A stretch of DNA of 64,000 nucleotides, from contig NZ_JAPEPO010000003.1 in the NCBI RefSeq assembly GCF_026340095.1, positions 744,001-808,000 of the forward strand, given 5' to 3'. Origin of the DNA: Streptomyces sp. NBC_01446 (GTDB lineage: Bacteria; Actinomycetota; Actinomycetes; Streptomycetales; Streptomycetaceae). This document shows, piece after piece, positions 33,028 through 42,788 of the stretch. Under the pieces are notes generated by a model that saw only the letters and a list, made by a program, of their open reading frames with translations, did not search any database and was not told the origin of the DNA. The first letter of the stretch is position 1. Every line of letters begins with the position of its first letter. The position numbers and the translations under genes are program-made.

Positions 33028-34710
33028 ATGACGCCGAACTCGCCCTCCGCCTCCGCACCCAGCCGGAGAAGTTTCCTCGCCTCCACCGCCGTGGCCGCCG
33101 CAGCGGTGGCCGGCGGGATGCCGCTGCTCGCCGCCTGCGGCGGGTCCGCCGAGTCCGGCGAGGGGGCGACTTCGGGCAAGTCCGCGAAGAAGCTGCTGCC
33201 GACCTTCGCCGCACGCAGCATCGTCACCCCCGACATCGCGTCGAAGAACGGCTCCTGTGTGGGCTTCACAAGCAAGGTCGACCTGGACAAACTCGCCACC
33301 TCGGTGCCGAAGAAGCTCGGCACGGGTGCCCAGGTGAAGATCATGGCCCCGTTCTGGGGGCCGCCACCGAAGTCCGACTGCGAGTACTACACCGCGCTCA
33401 ACAAGGCCTCCGGGGTCCAGGTCAGCTGGCAGAACCAGGACGGCAACACCTACGGCGAGAAGATCGGCGCCGTGCTCGCCTCCAGCTCGCTGCCCGACGT
33501 GATGATCGTGCCCGGCTGGGAGCTGTCCGGGAAGATCCCCTCCGCGCTGGTCGCGAAGATGGCGGACCTCGGCCCCTACTTGGCCGGGGACAAGGTGAAG
33601 AAGTACCCGAACCTGGCGGCGGTACCGCAGGACGCCTGGCGGCGCGGCATCTTCGGCGGGAAGCTTCGCGGCATCCCGTACCCGTACTCGTACCTCCCCA
33701 ACATCGCGCCCTTCTACCGCAAGGACCTCTTCGGCAAGAAGGGCTGGGAGCCGCCCAAGTCCGCTCAGGAGTTCCTGGACCTCGCCAAGGAGATGACCAG
33801 CAAGAAGGCGGGGGTCTACGGCTGCGACGACATGAAGTGGTCCTCCTTCAACATCTTCGGCTCGCTCGGCGGCAGCGAGAAGGCGCTCGGCTGGAAGCTG
33901 GACGGCGACAAGCTGGTCAAGCGCCTGGAGACCGACGAGTACCTCGAGGCCCTGGAGTGGACCCGCAAACTGTACGCGGCGGGCGTCGTGCACCCCGACG
34001 CCAAGGCACAGACCGGCGACGGGTTCCTCCGCTTCACCAGCGGCAAGGTCATGATGTGCAACGGCGACATCGCCTACTGGTACGGCAAGACCGCCGAGAT
34101 GCAGGGCAGCAAGGCCTACCCCGACTTCGAGATGGCCGCCATGGACATCTTCGGCGCCGACGGTGGCGACCCGACGCTGTACGCGGGCACGCCGGCCAAC
34201 GTCTGGGCGTTCCTCCGCAAGAACGCGCCCAAGGAGATCGTGGAGAACGCGCTGGCGGCCGCCAACTACGCCGCCGCGCCCGTGGGCACGAAGGAGCACA
34301 TGCTCGCCTACTACGGCGAGGAGGGCACCCACTTCACGATCACCGACGGCGTCCCGAAGAAGACCGAGAAGGGCAACGCCCAGGCGCTCAACACCTGGCA
34401 GATGCTGTCGGGCCCGGCGCCGTTCTTCGCCTACCCCGACCTGCCCGACGTCACCAGGGCGATGGTCGAGTGGCAGCAGCGCATGGGCGCGTTCGTCACC
34501 AAGACGCCGTTCTACGGCATGACCATCGTCGAGCCGTCGCGCTACGCCAACCTGGAGGACAAGTTCGAGCAGCTGGAGGACGACTACGTCCGCGGCAACA
34601 AGAAGCTGAGCGACGTCCAGCAAGCCATCAGCAGCTGGAAGTCGGGCGGTGGCGACAAGCTGCGCGACTGGTACAAGAAGCTCCTCGACGAGAACGGCAG
34701 CGCGTCCTGA
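33028..34710 (+). CDS. Extracellular oligosaccharide-binding lipoprotein (ABC importer)
   Basis: 560 residues. The leader SRRSFLASTAVAAAAVAGGMPLLAACGG has a twin-arginine motif and a lipobox (LAAC), so it is exported folded and anchored as a lipoprotein. The mature protein is an SBP_bac_1/LplA-like binding protein (SSLPDVMIVPG, IPYPYSYLPNIAPFYRKDLFGKKGWEPPKSAQEFLDLAKEM). The large size is typical of the YtcQ/LplA branch that binds long oligosaccharides. With its two permeases it would import xyloglucan oligosaccharides; substrate is inferred from the locus. ATG at 33028 follows GAAGGG. Confidence 0.92.
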   Translation: MTPNSPSASAPSRRSFLASTAVAAAAVAGGMPLLAACGGSAESGEGATSGKSAKKLLPTFAARSIVTPDIASKNGSCVGFTSKVDLDKLATSVPKKLGTGAQVKIMAPFWGPPPKSDCEYYTALNKASGVQVSWQNQDGNTYGEKIGAVLASSSLPDVMIVPGWELSGKIPSALVAKMADLGPYLAGDKVKKYPNLAAVPQDAWRRGIFGGKLRGIPYPYSYLPNIAPFYRKDLFGKKGWEPPKSAQEFLDLAKEMTSKKAGVYGCDDMKWSSFNIFGSLGGSEKALGWKLDGDKLVKRLETDEYLEALEWTRKLYAAGVVHPDAKAQTGDGFLRFTSGKVMMCNGDIAYWYGKTAEMQGSKAYPDFEMAAMDIFGADGGDPTLYAGTPANVWAFLRKNAPKEIVENALAAANYAAAPVGTKEHMLAYYGEEGTHFTITDGVPKKTEKGNAQALNTWQMLSGPAPFFAYPDLPDVTRAMVEWQQRMGAFVTKTPFYGMTIVEPSRYANLEDKFEQLEDDYVRGNKKLSDVQQAISSWKSGGGDKLRDWYKKLLDENGSAS

Positions 34711-35738
34711 TGGCTCTGCAGGCCCAGCGACCGCCCCGGACGGCCGAGAAGGCCGTCCGCAGGCGCGAGCGCCGCAGGAGCGGGACGGCCCGACCCGACG
34801 CCCGTAAGGGCGGCATCACCTGGCGGATCCGGCTGCGCCGTGACCGCACGCTGATCCTGATGACGCTGCCCGCGATCGGGCTGCTCCTGCTCTTCAACTA
34901 CCTTCCGCTGCTCGGCAATGTGGTCGCGTTCCAGGACTACAACCCGTACGTCTCGACCAACGGCATCACAGCGATCCTGCACTCACCGATGGTGGGGCTC
35001 GAACAGTTCCAGCGGATGGTCGAGGACGCCGACTTCTGGAACGCCCTGCAGAACACGCTGGTCCTTTTCCTCATCCAGCTCCTGCTGTTCTTTCCCGTGC
35101 CGATCGCGCTGGCCCTGCTCATCAACAGTGTGGTCAGGCCCCGGGTGCGGGCCCTGTCGCAGGCGATCCTGTATCTGCCGCACTTCTTCTCGTGGGTGCT
35201 CGTCGTCACGGTCTTCCAGCAGATGTTCGGCGGGGCCGGACTGATCGCACAGATCCTCCAGGACCACGGGGTCGACGGCTTCGACCTGATGACGGACGCC
35301 GGGATCTTCAAGTATCTGCTGACGGCGCAAATGATCTGGAAGGACGCCGGCTGGGCCGTCATCGTCTTCCTCGCGGCGCTCGCCTCCGTCAGCCCCGAAC
35401 TGTACGAGGCAGCGGCGATGGACGGCGCGAGCCGGTGGCGCCGCATGTGGCATGTCACGCTGCCCGCGCTGCGCCCGGTGATCGCGCTGCTGCTCGTGCT
35501 GCGGGTCGGGGACGCGCTGACCGTGGGCTTCGAGCAGATCCTGCTGCAGCGCAAGGCGGTGGGGGCGGGAGCCTCCGAAGTGCTCGACACGTATGTGTGG
35601 AGCACCGGCATCCAGAACGGTGACTTCAGCTACGCGGCCGCGGTCGGCCTGGTCAAGGGTGTGGTCGGGATCTGTCTGGTCCTCGCGGCCAACAAGTTCG
35701 CCCATCTCCTCGGCGAGCAAGGGGTGTACAAGAAGTGA
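34710..35738 (+). CDS. ABC sugar permease 1 (LplB/UgpA-like)
   Basis: 342 residues; ATG overlaps the previous stop (TGATG). A basic N-terminal tail, six membrane helices, and the permease-ATPase contact loop ELYEAAAMDGASRWRRMWHVTLP near residue 230. LLFNYLPLLGNVVAFQDYNPY is typical of the LplB branch, which goes with LplA-type binding proteins. Translationally coupled on both sides. No ATPase gene is present in the locus, so a shared MsiK-type ATPase encoded elsewhere is expected. Confidence 0.92.
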   Translation: MALQAQRPPRTAEKAVRRRERRRSGTARPDARKGGITWRIRLRRDRTLILMTLPAIGLLLLFNYLPLLGNVVAFQDYNPYVSTNGITAILHSPMVGLEQFQRMVEDADFWNALQNTLVLFLIQLLLFFPVPIALALLINSVVRPRVRALSQAILYLPHFFSWVLVVTVFQQMFGGAGLIAQILQDHGVDGFDLMTDAGIFKYLLTAQMIWKDAGWAVIVFLAALASVSPELYEAAAMDGASRWRRMWHVTLPALRPVIALLLVLRVGDALTVGFEQILLQRKAVGAGASEVLDTYVWSTGIQNGDFSYAAAVGLVKGVVGICLVLAANKFAHLLGEQGVYKK

Positions 35739-36664
35739 GTGTCACGGTCGAACGTCCGCGCCCGCTCTGGCGGGCCTCCGAGCGCCCGGCGTGGGAGGAG
35801 CCGCCGACCAAGGCGGGGCTCGGAGCCAAGGGGCTGATCATCGCCCTGTGCTGTCTGGTGGTGCTCGGCCCGTTGTGGGTCGTGATCGTCACGAGTCTGT
35901 CGCCCCGACACGTCATCGACTCCGCGGGCGGCCTGGTGCTGTGGCCCGAGGGCATCACCTTCGTCAACTACAAGGAGTTGCTCAGTGGCGGCCAGGTCAG
36001 CCGGGCCATGCTGGTCTCGCTGGGGGTGACCGGATTCGGCACGCTGTTCTCGATGGTGGTGTCGGTGCTCGCCGCCTACGGGCTGTCCCGGCCCGGGTCG
36101 TTCGCGCACCGGGCGCTGCTGATGGCGTTGATGACCACGATGTTCTTCAGCGCCGGACTGATCCCGACGTATCTCCTCGTGCAGACGCTGGGGCTCACCG
36201 ACAGCTACCTCTCGCTGATCCTTCCGAGCGCGGTGAGTGTCTTCAACGTCCTCGTGCTGCGTGGGTTCTTCATGAACATCTCGCAGGAGCTGACGGACAG
36301 CGCCCGGATCGACGGGGCCGGGGACTTCAGAATCCTGTGGACGATCATCATGCCGCTGTCCCGCGCGGTCATCGCCGTCATCTCGCTGTTCTACGCGGTG
36401 GCGTACTGGAGCGCCTGGTTCAACGCGATGATCTACATCGACGATCCCGCGAAACTGCCGCTTCAGAACGTGCTGATGCAGCTCGTGCAGAAGAACACGG
36501 CGCTGCCGACAGGGCTGAGCCAGCGGGTCAATGCGGGTGAACTGTCCGCCCTGGGACTCCAGATGGCGATGATGGTGCTCGCCCTCATCCCGGTCGCCGT
36601 CGCCTCCCCGTTCGTCCAGCGACACTTCAAGAAGGGCATGCTCACGGGGGCGGTGAAGGGGTGA
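35735..36664 (+). CDS. ABC sugar permease 2 (LplC/YtcP-like)
   Basis: 309 residues from GTG in the GTGA overlap with permease 1. Six membrane helices and the contact loop ELTDSARIDGAGDFRILWTIIMPLS. MMVLALIPVAVASPFVQRHFKKGMLTGAVKG is the common C-terminus of the LplC/YtcP branch. It overlaps the GH42 start by GTGA at 36661-36664, so importer and glycosidases are made together. Confidence 0.92.
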   Translation: MSVTVERPRPLWRASERPAWEEPPTKAGLGAKGLIIALCCLVVLGPLWVVIVTSLSPRHVIDSAGGLVLWPEGITFVNYKELLSGGQVSRAMLVSLGVTGFGTLFSMVVSVLAAYGLSRPGSFAHRALLMALMTTMFFSAGLIPTYLLVQTLGLTDSYLSLILPSAVSVFNVLVLRGFFMNISQELTDSARIDGAGDFRILWTIIMPLSRAVIAVISLFYAVAYWSAWFNAMIYIDDPAKLPLQNVLMQLVQKNTALPTGLSQRVNAGELSALGLQMAMMVLALIPVAVASPFVQRHFKKGMLTGAVKG

Positions 36665-38658
36665 CCATCGCACACGACGGCCGCCTGCTGTACGGCGGCG
36701 ACTACAACCCCGAGCAGTGGCCCGAGGAGGTGTGGGCCGACGACGTCCGGCTGATGAAGGAGGCCGGCGTCACCTCGGTGACACTCGGCGTCTTCTCCTG
36801 GGCGAAGCTCGAACCGACCCCAGGGGCAAGGGAGTTCGGCTGGCTCGACCGCCTGATGGACCTGATGCACGCGCACGGCATCGGCGTCGTCCTGGCGACA
36901 CCGACCGCGTCACCGCCGCCGTGGCTGGGGCGACTGCACCCGAAGACGCTGCCGCGCGACGAGAACGGGCAGACCGTCTGGTGGGGCTCGCGCCAGCAGT
37001 TCGCGCACTCCTCCAGGGCGTACCGCCGCCATGCCTCCGCGATCACCGAGGACCTCGCGATCCGCTACGGGCACCACCCCGCCCTGCGGATGTGGCACAT
37101 CAACAACGAGTACTGCACGTTCGACTACGGCGACGAGGCGGCGCGCGCCTTCCGCGACTGGCTGCGCACGAAGTACGGCACGCTCGCCGCACTCAACGAG
37201 GCGTGGGGCACGGCCTTTTGGAGCCAGCACCTGGCGACGTGGGCTGATGTGATTCCGCCGCGCCGCGCCCAGTACCTGCACAATCCGGCGCAGGTCCTCG
37301 ACTTCCGCCGCTTCACCTCGGACGCGCTGCTGGAGTGCTACACGGCCGAGCGGGACATCGTCCGACGGCACTCCCCCGCCCGCGTCCCGGTCACCACCAA
37401 CTTCATGCCGTTGTGGATCGGCCAGGACGCGTGGGCGTGGGCGGAGCGGGAGGACGTGGTGTCGGTCGACGTGTACCCGGATCCGCGGGACCCGCTGGGC
37501 GGTCAGTACAACGCGATGATCGCCGATATGACGCGCAGCCAGGCACACGGCCCCTGGATGGTGATGGAGCAGGCGGCGGGGCCGGTCAACTGGCGCGGCG
37601 TGAACCACCCCAAGCCGCGCGGCCTCAACCGGCTCTGGTCGCTGCAGACGGTGGCGCGCGGCGCGGACGCCGTCTGCTACTTCCAGTGGCGGCAGTCCCG
37701 GCAGGGCGCCGAGAAGTTCCACTCCGGGATGGTCGGCCACGCGGGCGAGGAGGGCCGCGCGTTCGCCGAGGTGAAGCAGATCGGTGCGGAACTTGCGGAG
37801 CTGGGATCGCAGGTCGCGGGTACTCATGTCGCCGCCGATGTCGCCGTACTGCACGACTGGCACTCCTGGTGGGCCGGCTGCCAGGACGGCAGGCCGTCGG
37901 CGCACGTCACGTACGAGGACGTGGTGCGGGCCTGGCACCGGGCCCTGTGGGAGGCGCATCTCACCACCGACTTCGCGCACCCCGAACACGACCTGTCCGC
38001 CTACAAGTTGGTGGTCGTGCCGCACCTGTACCTGCTCACGGACGCGGCGATCGAGAATCTCCTGGCGTATGTGCGCGGCGGAGGCACGCTCGTGGCCGGG
38101 TTCTTCACCGGGGTCGCCGACGCGGACGACCGGGTGCGGCCCGGCGGCATGGACGCGCGGCTGCGCGCGCTGTTCGGGATCCGTACGGTGCACGAGTGGT
38201 GGCCGCTGGACCCCGACGAGACCGTGGACTGCGGGGAGTTCACCGGCACCCTGTGGTCGGAGGAGCTGACGGCCGAGCCCGGCACCGAGGTCAGTGCCGT
38301 GTACCGCGGTGGCGAGCTCGACGGGCTGCCGGCCGTGCTGCGGCGCGACCGGGCCCGGTACCTCTCGACGCTTCCCGAACCCCCGGCGCTGCGCTCACTG
38401 CTCGAGGACGTGGCGGCCGAGGCGGGCGTACGGCCTCCGCTGACCGGCCTCCCCGCAGGTGTGGAGGCCGTACGCCGCGGCGAGCTGCTGTTCCTCCTGC
38501 ACCATGGTCGGGACGAGGTGACCGTCGCATTGCCGGACGACACGACGTACCGGGATCTGCTGACGGGGGCCGAACACTCCGGTTCCGTGACTCTCGGGCG
38601 GTTCGGTGTCGCGATTCTCGCTCTCGGGACGACGACGCGGGGGCACGATGCCGGCTGA
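36661..38658 (+). CDS. GH42 beta-galactosidase, intracellular
   Basis: 665 residues. GH42 barrel with YGGDYNPEQWPEEVW at the start, acid/base Glu150 in MWHINNEY and nucleophile Glu303 in MVMEQAAG, then the trimerisation domain (~390-600) and a small beta domain at the C-terminus. It lacks a signal peptide, so it acts on imported sugars. In xyloglucan the beta-1,2-linked galactose on xylose is the expected target. Its end overlaps the GH95 start by 11 bases. Confidence 0.92.
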   Translation: MTIAHDGRLLYGGDYNPEQWPEEVWADDVRLMKEAGVTSVTLGVFSWAKLEPTPGAREFGWLDRLMDLMHAHGIGVVLATPTASPPPWLGRLHPKTLPRDENGQTVWWGSRQQFAHSSRAYRRHASAITEDLAIRYGHHPALRMWHINNEYCTFDYGDEAARAFRDWLRTKYGTLAALNEAWGTAFWSQHLATWADVIPPRRAQYLHNPAQVLDFRRFTSDALLECYTAERDIVRRHSPARVPVTTNFMPLWIGQDAWAWAEREDVVSVDVYPDPRDPLGGQYNAMIADMTRSQAHGPWMVMEQAAGPVNWRGVNHPKPRGLNRLWSLQTVARGADAVCYFQWRQSRQGAEKFHSGMVGHAGEEGRAFAEVKQIGAELAELGSQVAGTHVAADVAVLHDWHSWWAGCQDGRPSAHVTYEDVVRAWHRALWEAHLTTDFAHPEHDLSAYKLVVVPHLYLLTDAAIENLLAYVRGGGTLVAGFFTGVADADDRVRPGGMDARLRALFGIRTVHEWWPLDPDETVDCGEFTGTLWSEELTAEPGTEVSAVYRGGELDGLPAVLRRDRARYLSTLPEPPALRSLLEDVAAEAGVRPPLTGLPAGVEAVRRGELLFLLHHGRDEVTVALPDDTTYRDLLTGAEHSGSVTLGRFGVAILALGTTTRGHDAG

Positions 38659-40855
38659 CCATCCGCACGGCACCTGGGAACCGGCGCCGGCCACGCGCTG
38701 GGAGGACGCCTTCCTCAGCGGCAACGGCACCCACGGCGCTCTCGTGTTCGGCGACCCGCACGATGACCGGGTGATCGTCACTCATCACGCGCTGGTCCGC
38801 CCGGACGGCGGCCCGCGCCCACGACCGCCCGCGCTCGCCGCCCAACTCCCGTACATCCAGCAACAGTTGCTGGCCGGCGATGTCACGGCGGCCGAGCACT
38901 TCACCGACGGTCGGGCGCTGCGCTGGGTGCAGGCGTTCCATCCGGCGTTCCAGGTGCGGTTCGTGCGGGACAGCGTGGTGTGGCGCGGCTACCGGCGCGC
39001 AGTCGCCTTCGCGACGGGAGTGGCCGAGGCGCGGTGCAGCGGGTGGCGCGGGCGGGTGTTCGTGTCGCGGGCCGACGATGTCGTCGTGCAGTACGTCACC
39101 GGGCCCGGGCTCGACGGCGACGTGTCCCTGGACCACCGCCTCACCGGTGTGCCGGACGGGCTCGGGGTCGGCCGCAGCCTCGTCCTGACACCCCAGGGCG
39201 CCTGGCTGACACTGCGCTGCCGCTACCCGGACAGCGATCTGGCGTACACCGGGGTGACGGTCGCGCTGGTGCAGGGCGGGCGGCGCTCGGTGGGCAGCGC
39301 GGGGCTAAGAATCGACGGCGCGGCCGGACTGCTGCTGCTCACGCGGGTGCGGCGCCACCCCGGAGAGCTGGACGCGGGCGCCGAGGCGGCGGCGCTCGCC
39401 TCGCTGGCGGGCCCGGACCTGGAGGAGACCTACGAGACCCTGCTCGCCCGGCACGAGGCCCTGCACCGCGCCGCTTATGAACGGGTCACGTTCACTCTCG
39501 ACGCCCCACGCTCCGAACGCGACCTGCCCGGCTCGGAGTTGCTGGAACGGACCGACAGCCCAGCCCTCCTGGAACGGCTGTTCGCGGCGGGCCGCTACCA
39601 CCTGCTGAGTGCGTCCGGCACGCTGCCGCCGCGGCTCACCGGGCTGTGGACCGGCGAATGGGGCACGGCCTGGTCCGGGGCATTCACCACGGACGCCAAC
39701 CTCAATCTCCAGACGGCGTCCGCGGCGGCCTGCGACCTGCCCGAGGTGGCCCAGGCGCAAGGTGCCCTGATCCAAGGTCAGCTGGCTGACTGGCGGGACA
39801 ACGCGCGGGAGATCTTCGGGGCGCGGGGCATCGTAGCGCCCGCACACACCGACGGCGAGTCGGGGCACACGTACCACTTCCAGCGGGAGTGGCCGCTGCA
39901 CCTGTGGACGGCGGGCGCCGACTGGCTGCTCACCCCGCTCGTCGAGCAGGCCGAGACGACCGGGGTGCGGCCCGCGTGGCTCGCCGCCGCCCTCACCGAA
40001 CTCGCCCTGTTCTACGAGGACTTCCTCACCCGCTCAGGACCGGACGGCCGCCTCGTGGTCGTGCCGTCGTACTCGCCGGAGAACCGGCCCGCGAACGCGA
40101 GCTGGGGCACGCTCAACGCCACGATGGACATCGCGGCGGCCCGGCACGCCCTGCGCACCGCCGCCGCCTGGCACCCGGGAGCGGACGGCGACCGCTGGAA
40201 CGCGCTCGCGGACCGGCTGCCCGACTACCGGGTCAACTCCGACGGTGCGCTCGCCGAATGGGCCTGGCCCGGCCTGGACGACACCTACGACCACCGGCAC
40301 CTCAGCCACCTGTACCCGGTGTGGCCGCACCACGACATCACCCCCTACGACACCCCGGAGCTGGCGAAGGCAGCGCATTGCACGCTCGAACTGCGCGGCG
40401 CCGAGAACCACTCGGCGCACGGCCATCTGCACCATGCCCTGATCGCGGCCCGACTGCGCGATCCTCACCGGGTGGCCGCGGCACTGCGCCAGGTCCTGAC
40501 CGGCGACTACTTCCACCACTCCCTGATGAGCTCGCACTACCCGGACCGCGACGTCTACAACGCCGACGCCGCGCACACCTTGCCGGCCCTGCTCACCGAC
40601 GCGCTCGTGCAGTCCACGCCCGACCGCCTCGTGCTGCTGCCCGCGCTGCCGCCGGCCTGGCGGGACGGCGCCGTGCGCGGCCTGCGCACCCGGTTCGGCG
40701 CCCGCGTCGACCTGACATGGGCCGACGGCGGCTGCACGGCCGTCGTACGCCCGGAGCGTGACGCGCACGTCGATCTCAGAACCCCCGCCGGCAGTGACGG
40801 CCTGCTACGCCTGACCGCCGGCGAGGACCGTGAACTCATCTTGAGGACGCACTAG
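38648..40855 (+). CDS. GH95-family alpha-L-fucosidase (or alpha-L-galactosidase)
   Basis: 735 residues from ATG at 38648. N-terminal beta domain (WEDAFLSGNGTHGALVFG is the family start) and an (alpha/alpha)6 barrel with LTGLWTGEWGTAWSGAFTTDANLNLQ, VPSYSPENRP (catalytic Glu of the PSxSPEN motif), TYDHRHLSHLYPVWP and AENHSAHGHLHHALIAARL. No signal peptide. GH95 enzymes are inverting 1,2-alpha-L-fucosidases; fucosylated xyloglucan carries exactly this linkage on galactose. Some members act on alpha-L-galactose instead. Part of the importer operon. Confidence 0.9.
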   Translation: MPADHPHGTWEPAPATRWEDAFLSGNGTHGALVFGDPHDDRVIVTHHALVRPDGGPRPRPPALAAQLPYIQQQLLAGDVTAAEHFTDGRALRWVQAFHPAFQVRFVRDSVVWRGYRRAVAFATGVAEARCSGWRGRVFVSRADDVVVQYVTGPGLDGDVSLDHRLTGVPDGLGVGRSLVLTPQGAWLTLRCRYPDSDLAYTGVTVALVQGGRRSVGSAGLRIDGAAGLLLLTRVRRHPGELDAGAEAAALASLAGPDLEETYETLLARHEALHRAAYERVTFTLDAPRSERDLPGSELLERTDSPALLERLFAAGRYHLLSASGTLPPRLTGLWTGEWGTAWSGAFTTDANLNLQTASAAACDLPEVAQAQGALIQGQLADWRDNAREIFGARGIVAPAHTDGESGHTYHFQREWPLHLWTAGADWLLTPLVEQAETTGVRPAWLAAALTELALFYEDFLTRSGPDGRLVVVPSYSPENRPANASWGTLNATMDIAAARHALRTAAAWHPGADGDRWNALADRLPDYRVNSDGALAEWAWPGLDDTYDHRHLSHLYPVWPHHDITPYDTPELAKAAHCTLELRGAENHSAHGHLHHALIAARLRDPHRVAAALRQVLTGDYFHHSLMSSHYPDRDVYNADAAHTLPALLTDALVQSTPDRLVLLPALPPAWRDGAVRGLRTRFGARVDLTWADGGCTAVVRPERDAHVDLRTPAGSDGLLRLTAGEDRELILRTH

Positions 40856-40904
40856 TTCCCCCCACCGGGGCCCACCGGGCTCCACCACCCATGGAAGGGA
40901 CACC

Positions 40905-41624
40905 ATGGCACCCACCGCACGACACTCCCTGCGCCGCCGCACGCTCCTCGGCTCCGTCCTCGCGGGCGGCGCACTGCTCGCCCTCGCCACTTCCCCCGCG
41001 CAGGCGGCGATCTGGTCCTCCTCCGACCAGTGGGGCAACTACACCACCTCGGACGGCTACACCCTCTACAACAACATCTGGGGTTCGGGCGCGGGTGCGC
41101 AGTCGATCTGGGTCAACTCGTCGTCGAACTGGGGTGTTTGGGCCGACCACCCGAACACGGGCGGCATCAAGTCCTACCCGAACGCGAAGAAGGTCGTGAA
41201 CAAGTCGATCAGTTCGCTGTCCTCCCTCACCAGCACCTACAACGTGACGGTGCCGTCGTCGGGCGCGTACAACACGTCGTACGACATCTGGGACAGCGAC
41301 TACGACTACGAGGTCATGCTCTGGGTCAACTACAACGGAGCCGTCGGCCCGCTCGGCACCTCGCAGGGCAACGTCAGCCTGGGCGGGCACACCTGGACCG
41401 TCTACAAGGGAAACAACGGGGCCAACGAGGTCTTCTCGTTCCTGCGCACCTCGGACTCGACGTCCGGCACGGTGAACGTCCTGCCGATCCTCAAGTGGAT
41501 CAAGGACACCAAGGGCTGGTGGGGCGACGAGACCATCGGTGACGTGCAGTTCGGCTACGAGATCACATCGTCGGCCGGCGGTCTGGACTTCACCACCAAC
41601 ACCTTCAAGGTGTCCAGCAGCTGA
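40905..41624 (+). CDS. Secreted GH12 endo-beta-1,4-glucanase/xyloglucanase
   Basis: 239 residues. The leader HSLRRRTLLGSVLAGGALLALATSPAQAA has a twin-arginine-like motif, cut after AQA. The jelly-roll catalytic domain fills the rest; Glu136 in DYEVMLWVN is the nucleophile and Glu219 in VQFGYEITSS the acid/base. YTLYNNIWGSGAGAQSIWVNSSSNWGVWADHPNTGGIKSYPN is a typical GH12 start. There is no binding module. It would cut xyloglucan or beta-glucan outside the cell. Last gene of the importer operon, 49 bases after GH95 with no operator of its own. Confidence 0.93.
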   Translation: MAPTARHSLRRRTLLGSVLAGGALLALATSPAQAAIWSSSDQWGNYTTSDGYTLYNNIWGSGAGAQSIWVNSSSNWGVWADHPNTGGIKSYPNAKKVVNKSISSLSSLTSTYNVTVPSSGAYNTSYDIWDSDYDYEVMLWVNYNGAVGPLGTSQGNVSLGGHTWTVYKGNNGANEVFSFLRTSDSTSGTVNVLPILKWIKDTKGWWGDETIGDVQFGYEITSSAGGLDFTTNTFKVSSS

Positions 41625-41649
41625 TCCCGCGCGCAGAGGGACGCGCGGC

Positions 41650-42666
41650 TCAGGTTTCGGCGGGCGCCTGGGCCGCGCTCTCGCGCACTGTCAACTCCGG
41701 TGCCAGCAGGACGACTTCCTCGTCCGAGCCGCGCCCCTCGATCTTCGCGATGACCTGCTCCACGGCGCGTCGCCCCATCTCCTGCGCGGGCACCGCGACC
41801 GAGGTGAGCGGCACCGACGCGTGCGCGGCGACCTGCTCGGGGCAGACGGCGACGACGGAGACGTCCTCGGGGACGGCGCGGCCCGACTGGCGCAGCAAGG
41901 CGAGCAGCGGGTCGGTGGCCGCCTCGTTCTGCACGACGAACGCGGTCGTGCCGGGGCGCTCGTCGAAGACCCGCGACAACGTTGCCGAGACCGAGGCGTA
42001 GCTGCCTTCGCAGGGGCGGTGGAGCAGTCGCAGGCCCAGCTCGGCGCTGCGCTCCCGCAGGCCCGTCAGGGTCCGTTCGGCGAATCCGGTGTGCCGCTCG
42101 TACACGGCGGCGGCCTCGCCGATGACGGCGATCTCACGGTGCCCGAGGCCGGCGAGGTGCTCGGCGCACACTGCCCCGGCGGCGGCGAAGTCGAGGTCCA
42201 CACAATTCAGTCCGGCGGTCTCGGACGGCAGGCCGATGAGGACGGCGGGCCGGTTCGCGGCACGCAGCAGCGGCAGCCGCTCGTCGTCCAGCTCGACGTC
42301 CATCACGATCATGGCGTCGGCGAGCGCGCTGCCTTCTATGCGGCGCACCGCCTCGGCGCCCTCCTCGCCGGTGAGCAACAGGATGTCGTAGCCGTGGGTG
42401 CGGGCGGCGGTGGCGACGGCCATCGCGATCTCCATCATCACCGGCACGTACATGTCGGTGCGCAGCGGCACCATCAAGGCGATGATGTTCGACCTGCTGC
42501 TGGCCAGCGCCCGGGCGCCCGCGTTCGGGTGGTACCCCAGCTTGCGGACGCTGCTCTCGACGCGCTCCCGGGTGGCCGCGGAGATGGACCGCTTACCGCT
42601 GAGGACGTAGCTCACGGTGCTGGCGGAGACTCCGGCGTGCCGGGCGACCTCTGCGAGCGTGACCAT
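41650..42666 (-). CDS. LacI-family regulator of the xyloglucan locus
   Basis: 338 residues. HTH at residues 1-25 (VTLAEVARHAGVSASTVSYVLSGK), hinge helix NAGARALASSRS near 50, and a periplasmic-binding-protein-like sensor domain (IGEAAAVYERHTGFAERTLTGL, VPLTSVAVPAQEMGRRAVEQV). YVLSGKRSISAATRERVESSVRKLGYHPNA is the standard LacI DNA-reading module. Upstream of its own gene are two copies of TCGAAGCGCTTCGA, so it represses itself and, by the same sites, the GH43-GH5, GH3-GH31 and importer operons. Inducer presumably a xyloglucan fragment. Confidence 0.92.
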   Translation of the reverse strand: MVTLAEVARHAGVSASTVSYVLSGKRSISAATRERVESSVRKLGYHPNAGARALASSRSNIIALMVPLRTDMYVPVMMEIAMAVATAARTHGYDILLLTGEEGAEAVRRIEGSALADAMIVMDVELDDERLPLLRAANRPAVLIGLPSETAGLNCVDLDFAAAGAVCAEHLAGLGHREIAVIGEAAAVYERHTGFAERTLTGLRERSAELGLRLLHRPCEGSYASVSATLSRVFDERPGTTAFVVQNEAATDPLLALLRQSGRAVPEDVSVVAVCPEQVAAHASVPLTSVAVPAQEMGRRAVEQVIAKIEGRGSDEEVVLLAPELTVRESAAQAPAET

Positions 42667-42701
42667 GTCGTTCTCCTGAGCCGTGACGGGGGGACGCCGA
42701 C

Positions 42702-42715
42702 GCGAAGCGCTTCGA
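42702..42715. promoter_or_regulatory. LacI operator, one mismatch (lacI proximal)
   Basis: GCGAAGCGCTTCGA, one base off the consensus TCGAAGCGCTTCGA, 35 bases upstream of the lacI start. Confidence 0.75.
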
Positions 42716-42788
42716 CGGGCGCGGGTTGCCCGTGACCGTTCGACCTGTCGACCCTATGGGGATCGACGGCCACCTGTCCATAAGTCTG

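Noticed and set aside
40856..40904. Separate promoter/operator for GH12
   Set aside because: Only 49 bases after GH95 with no TCGAAGCGCTTCGA copy and only a weak CCCC/GGGG pair; co-transcription is simpler.
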